DNA of 64,000 bases from Bacteroidota bacterium (GTDB taxonomy: Bacteria; Bacteroidota; Bacteroidia; Bacteroidales; Paludibacteraceae), in contig JAEWUM010000048.1 in assembly GCA_023459355.1 (NCBI GenBank), positions 14,897 to 78,896 of the forward strand, written 5' to 3'. The translations under genes and the position numbers were made by a program. Of the stretch, positions 19,855 to 28,796 are shown piece after piece. Under the pieces are notes generated by a model that did not search any database, had not been told where the DNA came from, and worked only from the letters and a program-made list of their open reading frames with translations. Numbering within the stretch: the first letter of the stretch is position 1; each line of letters starts with the position of its first letter.

Positions 19855-22800
19855 TTAGAATGAAACTTTCAGATTAAACCCATAAGTACGTGTCATCGGA
19901 TAACCACCGGTTTCCACCCCCCTGTTCAAAGAACCGCCACCAAAAGCTGCCACTTCGGGATCATATTGAGGCCAGTCAGTCAACATAAACAAGTTGGTTG
20001 CATAAACTCCAACGAAAGCACTTTGAATAAATCCGATTTTTTTGAGGGTAGTCGCAGGCAATTTGTAATCCAACCGGCATTCTTTCATTTTCAGAAAACT
20101 GGTGCTGAATGTGTTTTGTTCCACATTATTTCTATTCCAGACAACGGTATTGTAATAGTCCACAATATCAGTCGTTATCTTTGTGTTTTTCGTATATGTC
20201 CCATCCGGATTCAGGTTCACCCCTTCGTGAATCAACCCTTCGTAACGACCTTCCAGCGTATTTGTTAATTTACCCATATAGGATAAAGCAAAATTTGTTA
20301 CCGAATAGGCCTTTCCGCCATATTGCCCCGCAAAAGTCATGTTCAACGTGAAGTTCTTATACGAGATGGTCTGAGTCATACCCGCTTTCCAGTCCGGAAA
20401 AATACTTCCGAGATCCAGGAGTTCTTCTCCCAAAACCGGGTTACCTGTTACCGGATCCACAATTACCTGACCGGCTACGTTTACTTTTTGGTTACCATCC
20501 ATATAATAAGCACCTTCAGGAGCACGCAGGTATCCTGCTCCATAAATACGACCCAATTCAGTGCCAGGGAAAGCATATACAAAAACCCTACTTCCAACCG
20601 TATTACTGGTGTTGAGCTGCCATAGTTCCACGCCCGGAGCCAATTCTACCAGTTTATTCCAGTTTTTGCTCCAGTTCAGATTCATATACCAATTCCATTT
20701 TTTAGATCTTAAGGGCTGAATCCGGGTAGCAATCTCAATCCCCTTGTTTGTAACCTTACCAGCATTGATTACCTGTGATGATGCACCTGTTTCCCATGAT
20801 GTGGGAACATTAATAATCTGATTGGTAGTCGCGGCGTCATAATAAGTGACATCAAAACTCAGGCGATTACGGAACAAACGGGTGTCAATCCCAATTTCCC
20901 AGCTTTCAATATTTTCGGGTTTCAGGTTTTTATTCCGGATAACTCCCGACAAAGTATAGGCACTTGTAAAATCACTGTTGTTGTACACCTGATCAAGCTG
21001 ATAAGGATCGGTATCATTACCCACATTCGCCCACGAAGCCCTTACTTTCATAATATCAACCCAGGGCGCATTTTCCTTGAAATTAAAGGCCTGATCAAGC
21101 AACAAACTGGTGTTCACTGAAGGATAAAAATAGGAGTTATTCCCTTTAGCCAGTGTACTTGACCAGTCGTTTCGACCAGTAACTTCAGCAAACAAAATTC
21201 CTTTCCAGTCGGCTGAAATGAATCCGAAGAAACTATTGATACTTTTATCCCTGCGAATGTTTGACGAAATAATCTGGCCATCGCTGTTTTGTAACTGATA
21301 CACATTGTATGTAAACAACTTGGGAGCAGTTTGCGTAATAGCTCTGTATTTATTTACCATGTTGTTGCCACCAAAGCTGGCATTCAGGTCGAAATCACCG
21401 AATTTATTTTTATAACTCAGCAAGAAATCGTTATTCATTTCGAAGGAATTCACATTTTGCTCGCGATACATACCGGTTCTGTTGGATACAGAGTAATATG
21501 GCTTGCGCTGTGTACGGAATTCTCCACTCCAGTCCATTCCTGTGCGGGCAATCAAAGTCAGTTTTTTAGGAATAAGGTTGATGGTAATACTTGCATTCCC
21601 AAAAACCCTGTCGCGTGACATGTCATTTAACTGTTCGTAAACCTGAAAATAAGGGTTGTCGCTGTCGTAGTTAATTAAATTGCTGGTACCCATATTTTCC
21701 TGGTGAATCTGTTTTAATCTTCCTGAAAAATACTCCTCTTTAAAATCATCGATATCAACGGCTGCCGGAGCCCAGATCAGGGTATACAAAGGCGAAGATG
21801 TGCTGTAACCGGACATCGGCAGGTTATCACTATTCTTTCTGTAATACGTCATTTTCGTCGACATCGTGATATATTTATTAATTTCCTGCGTTGCCGAGAA
21901 ATTAATATTCTGCGAGTTGTACCCTGTATTCGGCACAATCCACTCGTTGCGCGTATCTCTTATCGAGAAACGGAATGAGCCTCCTTTACCTGTATTGGAA
22001 TCAATTGAAACGCTGTTATTATATGTAGCTCCGGTTTCGAAGAAACCTTTATACCAATCTTTTGGTTCGTAAGGCAGCAGTTCAAACTCATTGGTCTCCC
22101 AGTTTTTGGAAGCATACATATAACGCATTTGCCCATCAAACTTCTCCCCGAAATTATAACGAGACCAGAAACGGGATGTTCCCCCTACAGTCCACCAGGA
22201 GAATGGTTTGGGAACTACATCATCCTTTCTGTTGTTTTTACTGTAATTCCCTGCTCCGTATTCATTCTGAAAATCGGGCCAGAAGCCAGCTTGTTCAAGC
22301 GTTAATGAGGAGTTGACTGTTACGCCCAGTCCCTTTGATTTACTTCCCGACCGTGTTGTGATAATGATGGCGCCATTTGCCGCCCTGGAACCATAAAGAG
22401 CGGTTGCTGAAGGACCTTTCAGCACTGAAACAGACTCTATGTCTTCCGGGTTCAAATCGCCCGCACCACCACCGTAGTCGATGGGTGCATCTGCATTTGA
22501 ATAACCGCCACCGGTATTGCTCGGCGTGATGTCGCTGTTCAGTGGAATACCGTCAATCACAAATAATGCAGTGTTTTTATCGTGCGAAAGCGAACCCTCA
22601 CCACGCAAGGTAACACGCATGGATCCCCCGGGACCTGCCGACGACTGATCGAAATTCAAACCGGCCACTTTACCTGCCAGTCCGCTCATCCAGTTATTGG
22701 AAACCGTATTGTTCAGTTCCTCACTGGTAACTTTTGAAATAGCATAACCCAAAGCCTTGTCAGCCTTTTTGATACCAAGAGCTGTTACCGTAACTTCATC

Positions 22801-23229
22801 CAGCTGGAACAAAGTCGGACGAAGGGTTATGTTTACGACTTTCACTTCCGATTCATCAATATTAACATTGATGGATTGCTTCTCATGTCCAATGTAACTG
22901 GCTTCGATAACCTGTTTACCAGCGGGGACATTAGTCAATACATACCGACCCTGCATGTTTGTTACCGTACCGATGGATGTACCTTTGACAATAACAGATA
23001 CGCCCAACAACAATTCTCCCGAATCATCCTTAATTTCTCCGGTAATTCTCGCTGTTTTCTTTTGCTGAAAAGTTTCCGTAGCGTGGTTATTTTCTGTTGA
23101 GGCAAACGACTCAACAGGATAACCTGAAAACAAGCAAAGCAACAAGCTTATATTAAATAAGCTCCACTTGAGGTTTAATACTAAAGGAATCTTTTTCCCT
23201 TTCATAAATAGTTCCTTTTTCATGTGCAT
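19855..23229 (-). CDS. SusC/RagA-family TonB-linked outer membrane transporter
   Basis: 1124 aa. Signal peptide ending about residue 43; carboxypeptidase-regulatory-like domain about 58-135 (GEIKDDSGELLLGVSVIVKGT); TonB box-like DEVTVTALG; plug domain about 155-300 with GPSATALYGSRAANGAIIITT; 22-strand barrel to the C-terminal aromatic F (FNLKVSF). No STN domain, so unlike the receptor at the left edge it is not built for sigma/FecR signalling. A -7 box at 23269-23276 gives the susCD unit its own promoter. Probably imports an oligomeric phosphodiester for periplasmic hydrolysis; the ligand cannot be read from sequence. Confidence 0.95.
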   Translation of the reverse strand: MHMKKELFMKGKKIPLVLNLKWSLFNISLLLCLFSGYPVESFASTENNHATETFQQKKTARITGEIKDDSGELLLGVSVIVKGTSIGTVTNMQGRYVLTNVPAGKQVIEASYIGHEKQSINVNIDESEVKVVNITLRPTLFQLDEVTVTALGIKKADKALGYAISKVTSEELNNTVSNNWMSGLAGKVAGLNFDQSSAGPGGSMRVTLRGEGSLSHDKNTALFVIDGIPLNSDITPSNTGGGYSNADAPIDYGGGAGDLNPEDIESVSVLKGPSATALYGSRAANGAIIITTRSGSKSKGLGVTVNSSLTLEQAGFWPDFQNEYGAGNYSKNNRKDDVVPKPFSWWTVGGTSRFWSRYNFGEKFDGQMRYMYASKNWETNEFELLPYEPKDWYKGFFETGATYNNSVSIDSNTGKGGSFRFSIRDTRNEWIVPNTGYNSQNINFSATQEINKYITMSTKMTYYRKNSDNLPMSGYSTSSPLYTLIWAPAAVDIDDFKEEYFSGRLKQIHQENMGTSNLINYDSDNPYFQVYEQLNDMSRDRVFGNASITINLIPKKLTLIARTGMDWSGEFRTQRKPYYSVSNRTGMYREQNVNSFEMNNDFLLSYKNKFGDFDLNASFGGNNMVNKYRAITQTAPKLFTYNVYQLQNSDGQIISSNIRRDKSINSFFGFISADWKGILFAEVTGRNDWSSTLAKGNNSYFYPSVNTSLLLDQAFNFKENAPWVDIMKVRASWANVGNDTDPYQLDQVYNNSDFTSAYTLSGVIRNKNLKPENIESWEIGIDTRLFRNRLSFDVTYYDAATTNQIINVPTSWETGASSQVINAGKVTNKGIEIATRIQPLRSKKWNWYMNLNWSKNWNKLVELAPGVELWQLNTSNTVGSRVFVYAFPGTELGRIYGAGYLRAPEGAYYMDGNQKVNVAGQVIVDPVTGNPVLGEELLDLGSIFPDWKAGMTQTISYKNFTLNMTFAGQYGGKAYSVTNFALSYMGKLTNTLEGRYEGLIHEGVNLNPDGTYTKNTKITTDIVDYYNTVVWNRNNVEQNTFSTSFLKMKECRLDYKLPATTLKKIGFIQSAFVGVYATNLFMLTDWPQYDPEVAAFGGGSLNRGVETGGYPMTRTYGFNLKVSF

Positions 23230-23268
23230 TAGAATATTATATTTAATTTTCCTTTATTTTTTTGTTAA

Positions 23269-23276
23269 CAAATTTA
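23269..23276 (-). promoter_or_regulatory. -7 box TAAATTTG upstream of susC
   Basis: Minus-strand TAAATTTG fits TAnnTTTG and lies 39 bp upstream of the susC ATG, in the 70-bp gap after the GDPD gene. It implies an internal start for the susCD run in addition to read-through from glpD-glpT. Confidence 0.55.
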
Positions 23277-23298
23277 GTGACTTCATATTGCACTATTG

Positions 23299-24228
23299 TT
23301 ACTGATTCATGTAATATTGCTTATATTTCTTTGAGAAACGAACCAGCTTTACAGCCCTGTCGGGATAGTTCGTGATAAACCCATCCACTTTTAAATCCAC
23401 CATCTTCCGGATATCTTCCGGATTGTCAACCGTCCACGGCAGAATCTTCATGCCTTTCTTATGTACGGCCTTTACCAGTTGTTTATTCACAATAGTATAA
23501 TCCGGACTTAAAATTTCAGGAACAAATTTCAGCTCCGACATGGCGTCTTCAAAACTTACCATTTGTTTCCCAACCAGATATGACAACCTGATCTGAGGAT
23601 ATTGTTCATGTATGTAATTCAGGGTTCGTGTATCAAAACACTGGATAACAAGTCGGTCAGTAATATTTTTTTGCAACAAAACCCCCAGCGCCAAATCGGT
23701 AAACTCCTTATAATCCGGAGTGTACACATTGTCATTTTTCCTTGTTGATTTAATTTCAATGTTATAATAAGGTAAGGGCAGCTTATTCGTTCTTGCATAA
23801 GCCTCCGTTTCGTCAATCAAATCAGACAGTAAAGGTTTGTGTGCCTGTACTTTCTTTCTTTGCGGAAACCTGGGGTCACCCTTTATACCCGTATCATATT
23901 TGACAATAGAGTCGTAGGGCATATTGTACAACTTATAATCTTTTTCTTCTGCTTTTGTAAAAGATTTTCCACAGGGTTTGGTAACATACCTGTGATCCAT
24001 GACCTGTTCATGCGACACCACAACCTGTTTATCCTGAGAGATGCTCAAATCCATTTCCAGCGTGTTCACACCCCAGTCCATCGCATTCAACATCGCGATA
24101 ATCGTATTTTCAGGATAAAGCGCCATCCCTCCGCGGTGCGCCTGGATATCAATTCCCTGCGATACGGAAATACCCGTCGAGCCCAAGACAAAAACCACGA
24201 CACACCATAATTTATTCATAATACTCAT
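23299..24228 (-). CDS. Periplasmic glycerophosphodiester phosphodiesterase (GDPD, GlpQ-like)
   Basis: GDPD fold with the signature AHRGGMALYPENT, then LEMDLSISQDKQVVVSHE holding the metal-binding E-x-D and second catalytic His, IEIK, and the C-terminal PWTVDN and DGFITNYPD. Hydrolyses glycerophosphodiesters to glycerol-3-phosphate and an alcohol. A signal peptide (MNKLWCVVVFVLGSTGISVSQ) predicts the periplasm. Start chosen at 24228; in-frame ATGs at 24255 and 24219 are also possible. It is followed by susCD and preceded by glpT, so its product would be taken up by GlpT. This gene is the clearest sign that the locus handles phosphodiesters of glycerol. Confidence 0.93.
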   Translation of the reverse strand: MSIMNKLWCVVVFVLGSTGISVSQGIDIQAHRGGMALYPENTIIAMLNAMDWGVNTLEMDLSISQDKQVVVSHEQVMDHRYVTKPCGKSFTKAEEKDYKLYNMPYDSIVKYDTGIKGDPRFPQRKKVQAHKPLLSDLIDETEAYARTNKLPLPYYNIEIKSTRKNDNVYTPDYKEFTDLALGVLLQKNITDRLVIQCFDTRTLNYIHEQYPQIRLSYLVGKQMVSFEDAMSELKFVPEILSPDYTIVNKQLVKAVHKKGMKILPWTVDNPEDIRKMVDLKVDGFITNYPDRAVKLVRFSKKYKQYYMNQ

Positions 24229-24313
24229 TTTATAAAAAAATTTAATCACGTTCACCTTTTAAATTACACACAGATAATCACTCCCTTTAAACTATTGAAC
24301 CAATAATTAACCA

Positions 24314-25654
24314 CTACTTAACAATTTCCAGCCTTTCCTTTTCTTTTTTCCATGTCATAGCCGTGAAAAGAATCGCAATGGCACAAGCAACAAGCAAGAG
24401 GATAAACGTAGCATCCCAGCCCATGTGTTCCGCAATAAATCCAATGGCAATGTTAGCGAACAAAGCACCACCGAGATAACCGAACAAGCCCGTTAAACCG
24501 GCAGCAGTACCCGCAGCTTTCTTGGGCACCAGATCCAGTGCCTGAACGCCGATAAGCATTACCGGACCATAAATCAGGAATCCGATTGCAATCAGGGCAA
24601 TATTGTCGATCATGATTTTTCCCGGAGGATTTATCCAGTAAACAAGTACTGCCACCATCACCAACAACATATATATAATGATTGAAGGCGCTCTTCTACC
24701 CTTAAATACTTTATCTGAAATCCAGCCACACAACAATGTTCCGGGAATTCCGGCCCATTCATAGAGGAAATAAGCCCATCCGGTTTCTTTCACCGAAAAG
24801 CCTTTCACCTCGTCAAGATAAGTTGGCGCCCAATCCAGGACTCCGTATCTTACCAGATAAATCATTGCGTTTGCAATGGCAATCAACCAAAGAAATTTGT
24901 TCTTAAACACATAGGTAAAAAAGATTTCTTTGGTAGAAAATTCCTGTTCATGGCTTTTATCGTAATCTTTCGGATAATCATGTTTAAATGCTTCAATATT
25001 GGGAAGTCCGCACGACTGAGGCGTATCTCTTACCAGCAAATAAGTTATAAATGAAATAACGATGGCAATCATGGCCGGAAAATACAATTTACTCTGCCAG
25101 TCACCGAAAATCGCGATACCTGCTATTGCCAGCGGACCGATTAATCCGCCCCCCACATTGTGCGCGATATTCCAGATGGACATTTTCGTTCCCCGCTCTC
25201 TCGTTGAAAACCAGTGAACCATAACCCGGCCGCAGGGAGGCCAGCCCATGCCCTGAAACCATCCGTTGATAAACATCACAATAAACATGACGGCTACGGA
25301 TGATGTAAGGAATGGTATTGTCCCGAATCCTAAAATAACCAGGGCAGAGAGCAGCAACCCAACGCTTAAAAACACCCTTGCATTGCTTCTATCCGACACC
25401 CCTCCCATCAGAAATTTGCTTAATCCGTAAGAAATAGAAACCGCTGCCGCGATAATTCCCAGCTCACCTTTGGAATATCCCTGCTGGATAAGATCAGGAA
25501 TTACCAGTGAGAAGTTTTTTCGAACCAGATAATAGCCTGCATATCCAACAAATATCCCAATAAATACCTGCCACCTCAGAAATTTATACCTGGAATTAAT
25601 TTCATTTTCAGGAATTAACTCTTTATGCGATGGTGGTCTGAAAATACTTATCAT
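24314..25654 (-). CDS. glpT: Glycerol-3-phosphate transporter GlpT (MFS)
   Basis: 446 aa, close to the 452 of E. coli GlpT, with twelve predicted membrane segments. The residues known to bind substrate in E. coli GlpT are present at the same numbers: R45 (YYLVRKN), H165 (NIAHNVGG) and R269 (YLVRYGVLDWAPTYL). It exchanges external glycerol-3-phosphate for internal phosphate at the inner membrane. The gene lies 11 bp downstream of glpD and 58-85 bp upstream of the GDPD gene, so import and oxidation are coupled. Confidence 0.95.
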   Translation of the reverse strand: MISIFRPPSHKELIPENEINSRYKFLRWQVFIGIFVGYAGYYLVRKNFSLVIPDLIQQGYSKGELGIIAAAVSISYGLSKFLMGGVSDRSNARVFLSVGLLLSALVILGFGTIPFLTSSVAVMFIVMFINGWFQGMGWPPCGRVMVHWFSTRERGTKMSIWNIAHNVGGGLIGPLAIAGIAIFGDWQSKLYFPAMIAIVISFITYLLVRDTPQSCGLPNIEAFKHDYPKDYDKSHEQEFSTKEIFFTYVFKNKFLWLIAIANAMIYLVRYGVLDWAPTYLDEVKGFSVKETGWAYFLYEWAGIPGTLLCGWISDKVFKGRRAPSIIIYMLLVMVAVLVYWINPPGKIMIDNIALIAIGFLIYGPVMLIGVQALDLVPKKAAGTAAGLTGLFGYLGGALFANIAIGFIAEHMGWDATFILLLVACAIAILFTAMTWKKEKERLEIVK

Positions 25655-25665
25655 TTTTTTACTTT

Positions 25666-27240
25666 TTAATTCAATACATATCCCCTGGCAATGGCGGTAA
25701 ATTCAGCCACTTGCTTTTCTACCCATTCTTCACCTTCTGATAATTCAGCAGCCATGATACGGGCAACTTTTTCTGCAATTTCAATTGATTTCCTGGCATC
25801 AAGACTCAACAGACGAACCCTTCTGGCCAACACATCATCCAGTGTTATAGCCATCTCGTTCCGGATTGCCCAGATAACCTGCGAAACCTTGAAATCAAAT
25901 TTCGGATCGAGTTTCTCCGCATAAGCCGGATTTTCTTTTTCCAGTTTCAGTATGGCATCCTGATCACTTCCGTAAACATACATCCAGTTGCTCCTGTCCT
26001 TTGTCTTTTTATACCCGTGTACCTTCATTTTTTTAGTTACACAAGGCTTAAATTTAATTCCTTTTTTCTTAATGGCAAGGTCTACTGCCTCTTCCGCCAT
26101 AATTCTGTAGGTAGTCCACTTTCCACCCGTTATGGTAATCAAATCAGAATCAGACGCTAAAAGTTTATGACTACGTGAAATTTCTTTTGTTTTCATTTCG
26201 TCAGACTGTTTCCTGGGCGCTGCCAGTGGACGTAAACCGGCAAATACGGACAACACGTCTTTTCGTTGTGGTTTTTTCACCAGATACCTGCCGGCTGTTT
26301 CGAGGATAAAGTCAACTTCTTCCTCCAGGGCAAAAGGCTCTAAAACAAAGTCTTTAACCGGCGTATCCGTTGTTCCGAGAATAACCCTGTTATGCCAGGG
26401 CACACCAAACATCACCCGACCATCACTGGTTTTTGGAATCATAATCGCATCGTCCCCTCCGAGGAAAGATTTATCCACCACAACATGCACACCCTGACTC
26501 GGACGAACCAGCGGCGCTTCATCTTTGTTATCCATTTTAATAATGTCATCAACAAAAATACCTGTTGCATTGATGATACAGGTCCCATGTAAGGTAAATT
26601 CTTCATTATTTAACAGGTCTTTTACCACAACGCCGGAAATTTTACCTTTGGCATCTTTGATCAGTGAAGTAACCGGCGCATAATTCACAACCGTTGCTCC
26701 ATGTTCAACTGCTGTTTGCATGAGGTTGATAGCCAACCGGGCATCGTCAAACTGTCCGTCGTGATAAACCACACCTCCTCTAAGTCCCTTCTGCTCAATT
26801 TGCGGAACCGATTTAATCACGCCACTTTTTGTCATGGGCAAAGAGCGACCCAAACCCAGCCTTCCGGCCAACAAATCATACATGGTCAATCCGACTGTAT
26901 AAAAAGGTTTTTCCCACCAAGTATAGTTTCCGATGATAAAACGCTGATTCTTTACCAGATGAGGTGCATTCTTCCGTAAATACCCGCGTTCTCTTAACGC
27001 TTCTCTTACCAAGCCTACATCTCCGTTTTTCAGGTAACGCACCCCGCCATGCACCAGTTTTGTACTCCTGCTTGATGTTGCTTTCGAGAAATCGGACTGC
27101 TCAAGCAATATTGTCTTGTACCCCCTTGAAGCCGCGTCGACTGCAATTCCAAGGCCGGTTGCGCCACCTCCAATGACAATAAAGTCCCATTGACTGACGC
27201 TTTTTCCTTTAAGCTGATTAATAAAATCAGATCGTTTCAT
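25666..27240 (-). CDS. glpD: Glycerol-3-phosphate dehydrogenase GlpD
   Basis: 524 aa. FAD motif IVIGGGATGLG (about 21-31), TSSRSTKLVHGGVRYL, DGQFDDARLAINL, LGTTDTPV, FAGLRPLAAP and TGGKWTTYR, all typical of the GlpA/GlpD family, with a C-terminal helical domain about 395-520. Oxidises glycerol-3-phosphate to dihydroxyacetone phosphate on the inner membrane, passing electrons to the quinone pool. First gene of the minus-strand run, with a good promoter at 27283-27317 and a divergent GlpR-type regulator. A second, more divergent copy is at 6136-7707. Confidence 0.95.
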   Translation of the reverse strand: MKRSDFINQLKGKSVSQWDFIVIGGGATGLGIAVDAASRGYKTILLEQSDFSKATSSRSTKLVHGGVRYLKNGDVGLVREALRERGYLRKNAPHLVKNQRFIIGNYTWWEKPFYTVGLTMYDLLAGRLGLGRSLPMTKSGVIKSVPQIEQKGLRGGVVYHDGQFDDARLAINLMQTAVEHGATVVNYAPVTSLIKDAKGKISGVVVKDLLNNEEFTLHGTCIINATGIFVDDIIKMDNKDEAPLVRPSQGVHVVVDKSFLGGDDAIMIPKTSDGRVMFGVPWHNRVILGTTDTPVKDFVLEPFALEEEVDFILETAGRYLVKKPQRKDVLSVFAGLRPLAAPRKQSDEMKTKEISRSHKLLASDSDLITITGGKWTTYRIMAEEAVDLAIKKKGIKFKPCVTKKMKVHGYKKTKDRSNWMYVYGSDQDAILKLEKENPAYAEKLDPKFDFKVSQVIWAIRNEMAITLDDVLARRVRLLSLDARKSIEIAEKVARIMAAELSEGEEWVEKQVAEFTAIARGYVLN

Positions 27241-27282
27241 TTGAATATGTGTATTAAAATCTTATATTTATTATTATGTGTG

Positions 27283-27317
27283 CAAATATAAAACAAATTT
27301 TATAAAATAAAAACAAA
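27283..27317 (-). promoter_or_regulatory. glpD promoter (-33 TTTG, 23 nt, -7 TATATTTG)
   Basis: Minus-strand -7 box TATATTTG (27283-27290) and -33 TTTG (27314-27317) with a 23-nt spacer, within the 17-23 nt usual for Bacteroidetes. The first CGAAAGTT repeat ends 2 bp upstream of the -33 box. Confidence 0.7.
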
Positions 27318-27319
27318 TA

Positions 27320-27380
27320 CGAAAGTTTTTAATCACAAATCGAAAGTTTAACATTTCACAATAATTACATAACGAAAGTT
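27320..27380. promoter_or_regulatory. Three phased CGAAAGTT repeats, candidate GlpR operators
   Basis: CGAAAGTT occurs at 27320-27327, 27341-27348 and 27373-27380, all in one orientation. Spacings of 21 and 32 bp are about two and three helical turns, placing the copies on one DNA face. One copy abuts the glpD -33 box, and the last overlaps the glpR -33 TTG. DeoR/GlpR-type regulators are known to bind repeated short sites containing a TTCG/CGAA core. Operator role inferred. Confidence 0.55.
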
Positions 27381-27409
27381 GCGTATCTCGGAAGAATACA
27401 CTAATTTTG
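27379..27409 (+). promoter_or_regulatory. glpR promoter (-33 TTG, -7 TAATTTTG)
   Basis: TTG at 27379-27381 and TAATTTTG at 27402-27409 are separated by 20 nt. Transcription would start near 27416, leaving a 12-nt leader before the ATG at 27428. This rules out the in-frame TTG codon at 27407, which lies in the promoter. Confidence 0.65.
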
Positions 27410-27427
27410 TCACATAATATTGTTGTT

Positions 27428-28192
27428 ATGAGAAATATAGCTAAAAGACATAAGCTCATTATCACAGAACTGGAGAAGAATGGTTATGTCCAGGTTCAGG
27501 AACTAAGCGCGATCTTAGGAGTCTCAGAAGTAACGATTCGTAAGGATTTGAAAGAATTGGAAAGCAGGAAACTGCTCTACAGAAGTCATGGTGGCGCCAG
27601 TTTACATTCGGCCTTAATCGGCGACCGTCACATAGATGAGAAAGAGAAAATTCAAACGGAAGAAAAAAACAACATAGCCGAATATGCTGCCGGTTTAATT
27701 GAAAAAGATGACCGCATCATCATAGCATCCGGAACAACCGTACTGGCTTTAGCCCGGAAAATCACGGATCATCTTCCCCTTACCGTAATCACCCCTTCGG
27801 TGAAAGTCACCTCCATATTAAGTTATATCAACAACATAGAAATCATCCAACTGGGAGGCAATATCCGGAAAAGTTCTGCTTCTGCAATCGGAGCTTATGC
27901 TGAAAATCTGCTGAAAGATATGATGTGCAATAAACTATTTATTGGGGTAGACGGTATTGATATTGAGCACGGACTCACCACCAGCAATCTGAGTGAAGCA
28001 CATTTAAATCAATGTATGCTAAAATCAGCACAAAAAATTATCGTGCTCACCGACTCTACGAAATTCGGCAGAAGAGGTTTTGGAAAAATTTGCGACATCA
28101 ATCAGATTGACCAGATTATCACCGATAAAAATGCTCCTTCGAGTACCGTTCAGATCATGCGCGACAGGGGTATTGATGTCGTTCTGGTATAA
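27428..28192 (+). CDS. glpR: DeoR/GlpR-family transcriptional regulator
   Basis: 254 aa. N-terminal DeoR winged helix-turn-helix (about 5-57, with LSAILGVSEVTIRKDLKELE and RSHGGA) and a C-terminal sugar-phosphate sensor domain (about 75-235: IASGTTVLALAR, GGNIRKSS, KLFIGVDGID, LTDSTKFG). The family represses carbohydrate or glycerol genes until a phosphorylated ligand, often glycerol-3-phosphate for GlpR, binds. It diverges from glpD over a 187-bp region with three phased repeats. The specific symbol rests on gene context. Its 3' end overlaps the convergent pnuC by 43 bp. Confidence 0.88.
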   Translation: MRNIAKRHKLIITELEKNGYVQVQELSAILGVSEVTIRKDLKELESRKLLYRSHGGASLHSALIGDRHIDEKEKIQTEEKNNIAEYAAGLIEKDDRIIIASGTTVLALARKITDHLPLTVITPSVKVTSILSYINNIEIIQLGGNIRKSSASAIGAYAENLLKDMMCNKLFIGVDGIDIEHGLTTSNLSEAHLNQCMLKSAQKIIVLTDSTKFGRRGFGKICDINQIDQIITDKNAPSSTVQIMRDRGIDVVLV

Positions 28193-28758
28193 TCCTTTTT
28201 CCACTGATACCAACCCACAATCGCCATAACCGTGTAGATAATAAAAAGGATTGCTGTGGGATACAAACCTTTATACAGGTATAAACCCGCCGAAAGCCCA
28301 TCTACAATCACCCACAAAATCCAGTGTTCGATGAGCTTTCTGGCCAGCATCCAGGTAGCAGTAATACTCAATGCTGTTGTAAAAGAATCTGCCATAGGAA
28401 GCGGAGAATCAGTATAATGTGTCAAAACGAAATAATATAGCAAAAAAACGAAAGTTGTAATTAACATCAATACCAACGCCTGTAATTTTTTTGTTCTTTT
28501 TAGAGGCAACTCTTTTCCTGACTGTTGCTTCCCGCTTCTCCAGCTAATCCAGCCGAACACACTCACAGCCAAATAATAGAACTGCAGGGACATGTCTGCA
28601 TAAAATTTACTCTGAAAAAAAACCACGATATACAAAGCCGAACACAAGAACCCGAATATCCACAGACTAATTTTTTGTTTGATGGATAGATACAGGTATA
28701 TCAGGCTCAATATGGAGCCAATGATTTCAATGTAATGTTGCTGGATATACTGAACCAT
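28150..28758 (-). CDS. pnuC: PnuC-family nicotinamide riboside (or related vitamin) transporter
   Basis: 202 aa, about seven membrane segments. The N-terminus IEIIGSILSLIYLYLSIKQK and the later FGWISWRSGKQ match the PnuC family, and the C-terminal ILFIIYTVMAIVGWYQWKKD is typical. Family members move nicotinamide riboside, thiamine or riboflavin across the inner membrane by facilitated diffusion, with trapping by a cytosolic kinase. No kinase or riboswitch is next to it, so the vitamin is uncertain. The start codon lies at the edge of a 14-bp tandem duplication. Confidence 0.85.
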   Translation of the reverse strand: MVQYIQQHYIEIIGSILSLIYLYLSIKQKISLWIFGFLCSALYIVVFFQSKFYADMSLQFYYLAVSVFGWISWRSGKQQSGKELPLKRTKKLQALVLMLITTFVFLLYYFVLTHYTDSPLPMADSFTTALSITATWMLARKLIEHWILWVIVDGLSAGLYLYKGLYPTAILFIIYTVMAIVGWYQWKKDYTRTTSIPLSRMI

Positions 28759-28784
28759 TCACTATTCGCTATTCACTATTCGCT
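28757..28784. repeat. 14-bp tandem duplication at the pnuC start
   Basis: ATTCACTATTCGCT is present twice in direct tandem (28757-28770 and 28771-28784), covering the pnuC ATG and its upstream leader; a decayed third copy follows (CTTTCCGTTCTCCGCT). It may affect pnuC translation or be a slippage product. Confidence 0.8.
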
Positions 28785-28796
28785 TTCCGTTCTCCG

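Noticed and set aside
27407..27427. TTG start for the GlpR-type regulator
   Set aside because: It lies within the -7 box TAATTTTG; the ATG at 27428 fits both promoter and family N-terminus.
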